The notes under the pieces were generated by a model. That model had not been told where the DNA came from. It was given only the letters and a program-made list of their open reading frames with translations, and ran no database searches. Position numbers and translations under genes: made by a program. Of a stretch of 7,815 nucleotides of DNA, positions 1 through 5,948 are shown one piece after another. Numbering within the stretch: the stretch's first letter is position 1; each line of letters starts with the position of its first letter. The stretch comes from Candidatus Geothermarchaeota archaeon (GTDB lineage Archaea; Thermoproteota; Nitrososphaeria; Geothermarchaeales; JDFR-13). The stretch covers positions 1-7,815 of the forward strand of contig WAMZ01000152.1 in NCBI GenBank assembly GCA_015522055.1. The letters run 5' to 3'.

Positions 1-86
1 AGTTAGAGGCATATAACATAGCGGCTTTCCACGCCCATCAGGCCGCTGATAAAGCATTGAAAGCATTAATTGAGGGAAGTGGCTAG
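1..86 (+). CDS. HEPN-domain protein, N-terminal half (partial at left edge, ends at in-frame TAG)
   Basis: This reading frame enters from outside the window, with its first whole codon at base 3, and encodes 27 visible residues before TAG at 84-86. The visible part contains FHAHQAADKALKAL, which matches the helix of HEPN-domain proteins (pattern F.AQQAAEKALKAL) that precedes a loop and the 'TH.L' helix. The frame continues after TAG, without any shift, into the 93-323 segment, which carries exactly the next part of the domain. It is therefore most simply the front half of one HEPN gene split by a nonsense codon. HEPN proteins paired with nucleotidyltransferases are often RNase toxins; whether this one was active is unknown. 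Start, promoter and N terminus are not visible. Confidence 0.7.
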   Translation, partial: LEAYNIAAFHAHQAADKALKALIEGSG

Positions 87-92
87 TCACCA

Positions 93-323
93 ATGAATAC
101 ACACGTATTAACCGAGTTATTGGAACAACTAAATATACTTGGATACGAAGTCCCGACTAATATTAGGAGATGCTGCATGGAGCTTGAGCCACATTATTCG
201 GCCTCCAGTTATCCAGATCTGGGGCCTGATCCAATTAAATATTATGACGAATGGCTATCAAAGAAATTGATTGGTTGCGCTGAGAGCGTGATAAAATATG
301 TGGAGGAAATGGCTAAAATATAG
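93..323 (+). CDS. HEPN-domain protein, C-terminal half (probable remnant after nonsense codon)
   Basis: This 76-residue segment carries the rear of a HEPN domain: a 'NTHVLTELLEQL' helix (family pattern TH.L..LL..L), a 'GYEVP' turn, 'LEPHYSASSYPD' (family pattern L...Y...RYPD) and a final helix 'AESVIKYVEEM'. It is in the same frame as the segment ending at 84-86, with only Ser and Pro codons between the TAG and this ATG, and there is no well-spaced ribosome-binding site before the ATG. It is therefore better read as the continuation of a broken gene than as an independent small protein. The Arg expected before Tyr-Pro-Asp is Ser (AGT, one base from AGA/AGG), which should impair any RNase activity. 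Its last 26 bases overlap the nucleotidyltransferase gene, the usual arrangement of HEPN-MNT pairs. A separately translated fragment or stop-codon readthrough remains possible. Confidence 0.7.
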   Translation: MNTHVLTELLEQLNILGYEVPTNIRRCCMELEPHYSASSYPDLGPDPIKYYDEWLSKKLIGCAESVIKYVEEMAKI

Positions 324-693
324 GTTAGAGTCAGAGAAAAAGTTTAAGAAAGGATTTGTTAAGTTCATAGATAGGCTATTTGACAAATATGGGGGTAAAT
401 TCACATTAATATTGTTTGGTAGTAGAGCCGTTGATCGCCATCATATCTGGAGTGACTTTGATCTCATACTAATTCTCGAGAAATTTGATGAGGACAATCT
501 ATTCAGGAGGATAAATAAGCTGATCGATGAATTGAACCCAAATTTCCCTATTAATTTAATACCTTTAACACCCGATGAGTTTAAGGGGTCTTATAGACAC
601 GGGAGTGTCATAATTAAAGAGGCTCTAAGGAATGGAAAAATAATCCATGATGGTCTGGGACTATTAAACAAATTGAGTAGTGGTTTGGGTTAG
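298..693 (+). CDS. MNT-type nucleotidyltransferase domain protein, partner of HEPN
   Basis: This is a 131-residue minimal nucleotidyltransferase of the DNA polymerase beta superfamily. The nucleotide-binding and metal-binding signature is clear: Gly41-Ser42, ten residues, then Asp53-Phe-Asp55 (GSx10DxD) after a hydrophobic strand LILF. A third acidic residue is normally on a later strand before a 'P.T..EF' segment. Here 'INLIPLTPDEF' has Asn86 at that place, so catalysis may be weak or absent. In characterised HEPN-MNT modules the nucleotidyltransferase is the antitoxin, acting by AMPylating or binding the HEPN toxin; that role is inferred here from position. ATG at 298 is the first start after an in-frame TAA at 292-294 and gives a 26-base overlap with the HEPN frame. 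The gene is visibly richer in A+T than the pyr genes and ends 8 bases before the convergent radical-SAM gene. Confidence 0.82.
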   Translation: MWRKWLKYRLESEKKFKKGFVKFIDRLFDKYGGKFTLILFGSRAVDRHHIWSDFDLILILEKFDEDNLFRRINKLIDELNPNFPINLIPLTPDEFKGSYRHGSVIIKEALRNGKIIHDGLGLLNKLSSGLG

Positions 694-701
694 ATCTCAT
701 T

Positions 702-1853
702 TTAATGCTTATATCTAATGGCAACGTCCCTCTTGGATATGGTTTTAATGACATTCTTTAACTCAAAACTCCGATCTTTAAACTCTCTATCGTATCCATA
801 TATCTCAATAATATTATCCATTATGCTTATTTTGACTCTCTTAGCCGTTATACCTAGATACTCCATTAAATCTAATATGTCGCTTTCATCTATTGCCGGG
901 AGATTGTTTATATCTCCACATGGCCCAAATTTACACATATAGCATGATAATCGTATCGAGTCTATATTCGCAGAACATGCGCTTGGATATACCTTAAACC
1001 CCATGTCCATCGCCTCTCTAATCAATCTATTCTTAATGTCCAATGCTTTGATATATATCTGCTTATTGCTGAGCTTCTTCACATTTAACCCTCTAACTAT
1101 CTTGTCAATGACTTTCCTATCCAATTTTCTCATTAGGCTGGAGAGTATATCCCTGTTAACCCTAAGGGTACCATAGACTACTTTATCTACACCGGCGTAT
1201 CTCCCTAGTCTCAATATTTCCAAATTATCTATATCGGTTATGCCCGGTATAATTGGCCTTATGAATAGTGTGGTATGTAGGCCACGGCTAGTTAAATATT
1301 CCATAGACTCGAATCTCTTACTAGGTGTGGGGGCATACTCCTCTAATTCTTTAAAGTATTTTATGGTAGTTACGGTATATAATATACTAATTTCTGGATC
1401 TGTATCCACCAAATCTCTCGCATCCTCATCACTAATATAGGCCTTTGTAGATACTTGTGTCGGGTTGCCTAAGATCCTCTTCACATTTTGTATCAGTTTA
1501 ATCGTATATTTCTTTGTTAGGGGGTGAAATGGTTCGGTTACGGAGCCGAGTGCTAGGAATGTTCCATATTTACCTGGTATAAAATATTGGTTTGAGAGGA
1601 TTGCGTAGATAACTCCCAATGGGGGTAATGGATATCTCGATATCCTCCTTGGGAAGCCCATGCTATATATGTAGCAGTAGCTACATTGGTATGGGCATCC
1701 GACACCAGTATGTATGGTTAGTCCACATTGTCGTGGCCTCCTCTTTGCATGCCAATCCTTCTCCGCCCTAACCAACAATTCACTATCTAACATGTCCCTC
1801 AGGCTACGCCGTAACTTATCCCTTCTTATCAGGGCATCTATGAATATATTCAT
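702..1853 (-). CDS. Radical SAM protein, SplB-like (COG1533) group
   Basis: This is a 383-residue radical S-adenosylmethionine protein. The [4Fe-4S] motif CxxxCxxC is at Cys53, Cys57 and Cys60 (CPYQCSYCYIY), placed early as in spore-photolyase-like proteins of the COG1533 type. Other family marks follow: 'ALGSVTEPFHPLTKKY' near 101-116, 'STKAYISDED' near 135-144, 'APTPSKRFESMEYL' near 174-187 and 'RPIIPGITD' near 199-207. A second group, Cys293, Cys304, Cys307 and Cys312, could hold an additional Fe-S cluster or zinc. The substrate of this archaeal branch is not known to me, and I do not claim DNA-repair activity. ATG at 1853 is preceded on its strand by AAGGTGG at a good distance, which supports the start. 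It diverges from the pyr operon across a 94-base gap and converges on the MNT gene. No functional link to pyrimidine synthesis is evident. Confidence 0.85.
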   Translation of the reverse strand: MNIFIDALIRRDKLRRSLRDMLDSELLVRAEKDWHAKRRPRQCGLTIHTGVGCPYQCSYCYIYSMGFPRRISRYPLPPLGVIYAILSNQYFIPGKYGTFLALGSVTEPFHPLTKKYTIKLIQNVKRILGNPTQVSTKAYISDEDARDLVDTDPEISILYTVTTIKYFKELEEYAPTPSKRFESMEYLTSRGLHTTLFIRPIIPGITDIDNLEILRLGRYAGVDKVVYGTLRVNRDILSSLMRKLDRKVIDKIVRGLNVKKLSNKQIYIKALDIKNRLIREAMDMGFKVYPSACSANIDSIRLSCYMCKFGPCGDINNLPAIDESDILDLMEYLGITAKRVKISIMDNIIEIYGYDREFKDRSFELKNVIKTISKRDVAIRYKH

Positions 1854-1856
1854 TTT

Positions 1857-1863
1857 CCACCTT
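1857..1863 (-). promoter_or_regulatory. Ribosome-binding site of the radical SAM gene
   Basis: On the minus strand AAGGTGG lies six bases (counted from its GG) before the ATG at 1853. It matches the archaeal anti-Shine-Dalgarno complement (AGGAGGTGAT) and fixes the start of the radical-SAM gene. It also means this mRNA has a leader, placing its transcription start upstream of about 1863. Confidence 0.7.
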
Positions 1864-1902
1864 ACCTAAGGCCATATCCATTAATTTTCAGAGCTATGTA
1901 AT

Positions 1903-1915
1903 GAAATTATATATA
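1903..1915 (+). promoter_or_regulatory. BRE/TATA promoter of the pyr operon, possibly shared with the divergent gene
   Basis: GAAA (1903-1906, purine-rich BRE-like) is followed by TTATATATA (1907-1915), a strong archaeal TATA box. Transcription would be expected to start about 25 bases downstream, near 1936-1940, giving pyrF a leader of about 10 bases (TTG 1948) or 30 bases (ATG 1969). The box is nearly symmetrical. Read on the other strand it is TATATATAAT, and a start about 25 bases away (near 1885) would give the radical-SAM mRNA a leader of roughly 30 bases. No other comparably good box is seen in the 94-base divergent gap. An A/T-rich stretch around 1880-1886 is a weaker alternative for the minus strand. 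Confidence 0.6.
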
Positions 1916-1947
1916 CGGTTTTCTCAATTAAGTAGTGTAGGGCATCA

Positions 1948-2679
1948 TTGGAATCCTTCAGAGATAGGATGATAGCGATAGCCGAGGAAAAGGATTCTCG
2001 TATAATATTTGCATTGGATGTGACGACACAGTATTCTAGAGCCAGTGAGATGGACTTATTCCTGAGGCTATTGAGGCTCTTAAATGGTGTAGCTGGACAT
2101 GTTGCTGGTGTCAAGATAGGGCTTCCGACGATACTCGCGGTTGGTCCTGAGGCTGTATACAGGTTGCTTAATGAGTATGAATGGAACGTATTTTTTATAG
2201 CGGATCTGAAGTTGGCCGATATAGCATATGTAAATGGTCTTGTCTTGAGGAGGCTTAGGGAGCTCGGGTTCGACGGAGCCATAGTACATTCATTCATCGG
2301 TAGGGAGAAGGGTCTAGAGGAAACTGTATCTGAAGCTAGAGATATTGGTATCGGTATCGTATCTGTTGTAGCCATGTCGCATCCGGGTGCTGAGGACTAC
2401 ATTAATAAGAGGTTCGAGGATTTGGTCAGGCTCTCGATGGATGTAGGTGTAGATGGTATGGTTCTACCAGCCACCTTCCCTAAATACATATCGATGGCCC
2501 GTGAACTTGGTTACGACTCGGTTATCATGTCGCCGGGTATCGGGCCACAGGGAGCAGAGCCAGGGGAGGCTATTAGGCATGGATCTGACTTCGAGATAAT
2601 CGGTAGATTAATATATGGGTCTGATGATCCAGCCTCGAAGGCGGCTGAGCTACATAAGATTCTAAGGTGGGTTCGTTGA
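1948..2679 (+). CDS. pyrF: Orotidine 5'-phosphate decarboxylase
   Basis: This enzyme converts OMP to UMP, the last step of de novo pyrimidine synthesis, in the cytoplasm. Numbering from TTG 1948 (243 residues), the TIM-barrel signatures are: FALDV with Asp24, VKIGL with Lys56, the catalytic DxKxxD at Asp86-Lys88-Asp91 (ADLKLADI), AMSHPGAED near 142-150, SPGIGPQG at 195-202 with the phosphate-contacting Gln201, and IIGR at 217-220 with the phosphate-binding Arg220. The Thr usually found four residues after the last Asp (DIPxTN) is Val95. Length is usual for archaeal PyrF. The start is uncertain. TTG 1948 is the first possible start after TAG at 1933-1935, while ATG 1969 would leave about ten residues before the 'SRIIFALDV' strand, as is common. 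Neither has a strong ribosome-binding site, and as the first gene it may be read from a short leader. It overlaps the pyrE start region. Confidence 0.95.
   Translation: MESFRDRMIAIAEEKDSRIIFALDVTTQYSRASEMDLFLRLLRLLNGVAGHVAGVKIGLPTILAVGPEAVYRLLNEYEWNVFFIADLKLADIAYVNGLVLRRLRELGFDGAIVHSFIGREKGLEETVSEARDIGIGIVSVVAMSHPGAEDYINKRFEDLVRLSMDVGVDGMVLPATFPKYISMARELGYDSVIMSPGIGPQGAEPGEAIRHGSDFEIIGRLIYGSDDPASKAAELHKILRWVR
2664..2670 (+). promoter_or_regulatory. Ribosome-binding site deciding the pyrE start
   Basis: AAGGTGG lies inside the last codons of pyrF and eight bases (from its GG) before TTG 2676. The in-frame GTG at 2667, which would give a longer PyrE, is part of this site itself and so is an unlikely start. 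Confidence 0.6.
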
Positions 2680-3275
2680 CGAGTTTCAGGGAGTTGGTTA
2701 ACAGGCTGTTTGAGATAGGGGCGATACAATTCGGTAGATTCATCCTTACCTCTGGTGTGGAGAGTCCATATTACCTAGACCTTAGGAGGATAGTATCGTA
2801 CCCAGATATATTTATGGAGGTTGTTAGAAGGTATGCTGAGAAGCTGATGGAGATACCTGAATTCGATGTAGTCGTCGGTATCGAGACTGGAAGTATCCCA
2901 ATAGCCGCGGTAATAGCCCATGAACTTGGAGTACCTATGGTATATGTTAGGAAGAAAAGGAAGGATTTCGGGGCTGGTAGGCTTATAGAGGGTGTACTGA
3001 ATAGAGGGGCGGAAGCCGTTATAATAGAAGATGTAGTCACGACCGGAGGTAGTATCGCCAGGGCTGTTGAAGCGGTGAGGCAGGAAGGCGGTATAGTAAA
3101 TTACGCCATTTCCTTCATCGATAGGCTACAGGGAGGTAGAGCGAGGCTTAAAACGATGGGTGTCGAGCTCATATCGATAACGGATGTAATCAACATCTTT
3201 AAGATACTGTATGAGGATAGGAGGATACCCCCCACCCAATATAGAAAAGTCATGGAATATATAGGGGGTGTGTGA
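2676..3275 (+). CDS. pyrE: Orotate phosphoribosyltransferase
   Basis: This enzyme transfers ribose phosphate from PRPP to orotate, giving OMP, the substrate of the PyrF encoded just upstream. From TTG 2676 it has 199 residues, the usual size. 'FGRFILTSGVESPYYLDLR' near residues 19-37 is the N-terminal hood and substrate region of the family. 'VVVGIETGSIPIA' near 65-77 is the strand and loop preceding the fold core. 'VRKKRKDFGAGRLIEG' near 91-106 carries the flexible-loop Lys/Arg residues. 'IIEDVVTTGGS' near 116-126 is the PRPP-binding motif. The TTG is chosen because AAGGTGG stands eight bases upstream. It also gives a TTGA overlap of four bases with the pyrF stop, typical of translational coupling. 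GTG 2667 would add three residues but lies inside that site. The stop overlaps or abuts the pyrB start. Confidence 0.95.
   Translation: MTSFRELVNRLFEIGAIQFGRFILTSGVESPYYLDLRRIVSYPDIFMEVVRRYAEKLMEIPEFDVVVGIETGSIPIAAVIAHELGVPMVYVRKKRKDFGAGRLIEGVLNRGAEAVIIEDVVTTGGSIARAVEAVRQEGGIVNYAISFIDRLQGGRARLKTMGVELISITDVINIFKILYEDRRIPPTQYRKVMEYIGGV
3264..3270 (+). promoter_or_regulatory. Ribosome-binding site deciding the pyrB start
   Basis: GGGGGTG at the end of pyrE is nine bases (from its last GG) before ATG 3278, but only three before GTG 3272. The spacing favours the ATG, as at the other junctions of this operon. Confidence 0.55.
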
Positions 3276-3277
3276 AG

Positions 3278-4192
3278 ATGAGAGGTAGGGATATAATTTC
3301 TATCCTAGATCTTTCTAGGGATGATTTATATCGGATTTTTGGATTGGCTAGGGAGATCGAGGAGAATATGGATAAATATATAAATGAATTGAGGGGCCGC
3401 GTCTTAGCCCTACTCTTCTTTGAGCCCAGTACAAGGACTATGTACAGCTTCCAGACGGCCATGTCACGCTTGGGCGGCTCATGCCTAGTATTCTCAGACG
3501 TCATCAGGACCTCTATAGCGAAGGGAGAAACCTTGGGGGACACTATAAGAATGTTCGATGGATATGCCGATGCAATAGTCATTAGGCATAGAATTGAGGG
3601 TGCTGCAAAATATGCCGCTGACATAGCTGAAGCACCGGTTATTAATGCAGGGGATGGGACACACCATCATCCAACCCAGGCAATAATAGACCTATATACG
3701 ATCTGGAAATATAGGGGTAGGCTGGAGGGCCTCAATATAGGTGTATTGGGTGACCTTAAATACGGCAGGGCCTCAACAAGCTTCATATACGGCATAGCTA
3801 TGTTTAAACCATCCAAGCTATACTTAATATCACCAGAGGAGCTTAGGCTTAAGAATGAGGTTAAGTCTGACCTTGAGAAGATGAATATCGAGTTACTCGA
3901 GACCAGTGACTTGCAATCCGTTATAGGTGAGCTGGATGTATTATATGTGACTAGGATTCAGAAGGAGCGTTTCCCCGACCCAGCGGAGTATGAGAGGGTT
4001 AGAGGTAGCTATATAGTCGATAGGGATTTACTTAGGAATGCCAGGGACTCACTCATGGTTATGCATCCCCTCCCCAGGGTTGATGAGATATCCACCGATG
4101 TAGACGATACTGAATATGCATATTATTTTAAGCAGGCTAGATGCGGTGTACCGGTTAGGATGGCCCTACTAAAATTGGTTATAAAGGGGTGA
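3278..4192 (+). CDS. pyrB: Aspartate transcarbamoylase, catalytic subunit
   Basis: This enzyme joins carbamoyl phosphate and L-aspartate into carbamoyl aspartate, the first committed step. From ATG 3278 it has 304 residues, near the 300-310 usual for the family. Carbamoyl-phosphate sites are complete: STRT at 51-54, the loop 'TSIAKGETL' with Lys82 that reaches the neighbouring subunit, Arg103 in 'VIRHRIEG', HPTQ at 131-134 and HPLPR at 263-267. Aspartate-site residues include Arg164 in GDLKYGR and 'TRIQKER' near 225-231. After GDLKYGR the common TVHSL is replaced by ASTSF. The next gene encodes the regulatory PyrI chain, so the holoenzyme is probably a PyrB/PyrI complex with allosteric control. 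GTG 3272 (GTGA overlap with the pyrE stop) is an alternative start adding two residues. A related ornithine transcarbamoylase is excluded by GDLKYGR, TRIQKER and the pyr context. Confidence 0.96.
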   Translation: MRGRDIISILDLSRDDLYRIFGLAREIEENMDKYINELRGRVLALLFFEPSTRTMYSFQTAMSRLGGSCLVFSDVIRTSIAKGETLGDTIRMFDGYADAIVIRHRIEGAAKYAADIAEAPVINAGDGTHHHPTQAIIDLYTIWKYRGRLEGLNIGVLGDLKYGRASTSFIYGIAMFKPSKLYLISPEELRLKNEVKSDLEKMNIELLETSDLQSVIGELDVLYVTRIQKERFPDPAEYERVRGSYIVDRDLLRNARDSLMVMHPLPRVDEISTDVDDTEYAYYFKQARCGVPVRMALLKLVIKG

Positions 4193-4193
4193 T
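4186..4193 (+). promoter_or_regulatory. Ribosome-binding site for pyrI, over the pyrB stop
   Basis: GGGGTGAT spans the pyrB TGA stop (4190-4192) and shares six bases in a row (GGTGAT) with the archaeal consensus. Measured from its last GG, TTG 4198 is eight bases away and ATG 4204 fourteen. The first candidates, GTG 4189 and ATG 4192, overlap the site itself. Confidence 0.6.
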
Positions 4194-4197
4194 GAAA

Positions 4198-4680
4198 TTG
4201 GCTATGGATTCCGAGCTTCTAGTTAGGAAGATTAGGGATGGGACGGTTATAGACCATATTCCAGCTGGAAACGCCTTGAATGTTATTAGGATACTTGGGC
4301 TACCCAGAGGTAGGGAGAATAGGATGGCTCTAATCATGTATACTTCAAGTTCAAAGATGGGGTTGAAGGATATCGTGAAGGTCGAGGGGCTCGAGCTAAC
4401 CGCCGATGAGGTTAACATGATCGCTTTGATAGCGCCTACGGCAACGATAAACATCGTGAGAGACTATAAAGTGGTTAGGAAGGAGAGGGTTAAGATTCCG
4501 GAGATTATCGAGAATATTATTAGATGTGCGAATCCAAACTGCATATCGAACCAGGATAGGGAGACGGCTATACCGAAGTTTAGACTCGTCTCGGAGGACC
4601 CGATAATATTGAGGTGCGAATACTGTGAGAGGCATACATATAAAGAGGATATACTCAGGCAGTTCATGGAGGGTAGATAG
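4198..4680 (+). CDS. pyrI: Aspartate transcarbamoylase, regulatory subunit
   Basis: This is the nucleotide-binding regulatory chain of aspartate transcarbamoylase, which binds effectors (CTP, ATP or UTP in known enzymes) and bridges PyrB trimers. From TTG 4198 it has 160 residues. The N-terminal allosteric domain shows 'VRKIRDGTVIDHIPAGNAL', the family's most conserved stretch, and 'KVEGLELTADEVNMIALIAPTATINIV' further on. The C-terminal zinc domain has Cys110-x4-Cys115 (CANPNC) and Cys140-x2-Cys143 (CEYC), the same four-cysteine pattern as the E. coli chain; these hold the Zn that contacts PyrB. The start is one of three close choices. TTG 4198 has the best ribosome-binding spacing, ATG 4204 gives 'MDSELLVRKI' and is nearly as good by length, and ATG 4192 overlaps the pyrB stop. 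The choice changes only two or three residues. pyrC follows after two bases. Confidence 0.95.
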   Translation: MAMDSELLVRKIRDGTVIDHIPAGNALNVIRILGLPRGRENRMALIMYTSSSKMGLKDIVKVEGLELTADEVNMIALIAPTATINIVRDYKVVRKERVKIPEIIENIIRCANPNCISNQDRETAIPKFRLVSEDPIILRCEYCERHTYKEDILRQFMEGR

Positions 4681-4682
4681 GG

Positions 4683-5945
4683 ATGATTATCCATGGGAAG
4701 GCTTTACTATGGGACCGAATTGAAAATGTATATATAAAGATAGATGATGGATGGATAACGGATATATCGAAGCAGGCCCCAACTGGGGAGGTAATAGAGT
4801 TTGACAAGCCCGGCATGGTTATACTCCCAGGGATGATCGACCTACATGTCCACATGAGGGATTTTGAACAGTCGTATAAAGAGGATTTCTATACTGGTAC
4901 ATTGTCAGCGGCTGCTGGGGGAGTCTGTATAGTAGTAGATATGCCGAATACCAGACCTAGGAATAATCGGTTGGAGGTGCTGAGGAGAAGGGAGGCGGTG
5001 GCTTCATCCAAAGCGATTGTAGACTATGGCCTCTACTACGGTGTACCAGAAAGCCTAGATGAGTTGGAGGGGTATGAGGAGCTGGCTGTGGGTATGAAGA
5101 TCTACCCCCAAGACTATGACAACCCCCATCTAAGCGATATACTTCGTTATAATGCCAATAAAAATATCTTGACTGTCGTGCATCCAGAGGATCCTAGTGA
5201 CATGTCACGGGGGGTCAGGAGCCTATCGAGTGAATACAAAGCTATATCGATGTTCCGTGAGAAGGCTGTAAAACTGGGGCTTAGGCTACATCTAACCCAC
5301 CTAACATCGGTAAACTCGATTTTCCTTGCACAGACAGGTGAAAGTAACGTAACCACCGATACATGCCCCCACTACCTACTCCTAAATAGTGACCAACATA
5401 AGGGGATATACTATAAAGTCCATCCGCCACTGAGGCCCAAAGATATACAGGAGTCTCTCCTAGAGAATATTAAGCAATGCCCATTGGATGCAATAAGCAC
5501 CGACCACGCCCCACATACGATTGATGAGAAGATGGGTCACGATGGTAAGGGTGGATTCCCGGGGTTGGAGACTGCATTACCGATATTGATGACCCTATAT
5601 AGGAGGGCACTATTAACATTATGGGATGTCGCTAGACTATATTCATATAAACCAGCTGCGATTCTGGGACTTGATGATATTCTAGGGACTATAGAGCCGG
5701 GAAAATTAGCTAACCTCGTGGTATACGATATGGATGGTGAATACCCTGTTGACCCTAGCGGATTCAAGACCAAGGCTAAACATAGCCCATTCGATGGAAT
5801 GAAAGTGGTTGGAAGGGTATATTGCACAATAGTTAGGGGTAGATTCGTGTATATCGATGGGGAGGCACACGTCAAGAATGGATATGGAGTCAATATCAAG
5901 AATTTATTGGGGGCTAGGCCAAAACCGGTCTCGACTGGTGATTAA
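4683..5945 (+). CDS. pyrC: Dihydroorotase
   Basis: This metal-dependent amidohydrolase cyclises carbamoyl aspartate to dihydroorotate. The 420-residue length and layout match class I dihydroorotases. An N-terminal beta-sandwich part leads into 'LPGMIDLHVHMRD' with the metal ligands His55 and His57 and substrate-binding Arg59. 'DMPNTRP' is at 86-92. Lys139 in 'GMKIY' is the expected carbamylated bridging lysine. Later ligands are His167 (VVHPED) and His206 (LTHLTS), and 'TCPHYL' is at 227-232. Asp274 in 'STDHAPH' is the catalytic acid-base. 'GFPGLETALP' at 291-300 and the closing strand 'IEPGKLANLVVYD' at 337-349 are also typical. All catalytic residues are present, so it should be active, unlike the inactive pseudo-dihydroorotases of some bacteria. 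GGAGG at 4668-4672, inside pyrI, stands ten bases before the ATG. Allantoinase or hydantoinase is unlikely given the operon. Confidence 0.96.
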   Translation: MIIHGKALLWDRIENVYIKIDDGWITDISKQAPTGEVIEFDKPGMVILPGMIDLHVHMRDFEQSYKEDFYTGTLSAAAGGVCIVVDMPNTRPRNNRLEVLRRREAVASSKAIVDYGLYYGVPESLDELEGYEELAVGMKIYPQDYDNPHLSDILRYNANKNILTVVHPEDPSDMSRGVRSLSSEYKAISMFREKAVKLGLRLHLTHLTSVNSIFLAQTGESNVTTDTCPHYLLLNSDQHKGIYYKVHPPLRPKDIQESLLENIKQCPLDAISTDHAPHTIDEKMGHDGKGGFPGLETALPILMTLYRRALLTLWDVARLYSYKPAAILGLDDILGTIEPGKLANLVVYDMDGEYPVDPSGFKTKAKHSPFDGMKVVGRVYCTIVRGRFVYIDGEAHVKNGYGVNIKNLLGARPKPVSTGD

Positions 5946-5948
5946 ACA

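Noticed and set aside
84..86. TAG as a pyrrolysine codon or programmed readthrough in the HEPN gene
   Set aside because: Pyrrolysine is not expected in HEPN proteins or in this kind of archaeon, and the visible sequence shows no associated element. A nonsense mutation is simpler, especially with a second damaging change nearby.
79..90. Imperfect palindrome GTGGCTAGTCAC around the TAG
   Set aside because: It is short, has a mismatch in each arm, and lies within what reads as continuous HEPN coding sequence, so chance is likely.
694..701. Bidirectional terminator in the 8-base gap between the MNT and radical SAM genes
   Set aside because: Only a TTTT run is present for the plus strand and nothing similar for the minus strand, so no terminator can be supported.
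718..2375. Open frames opposite or out of phase with the radical SAM gene and pyrF
   Set aside because: They have no recognisable motifs and lie over well-supported genes with full catalytic signatures. They are by-products of the composition of the real genes.
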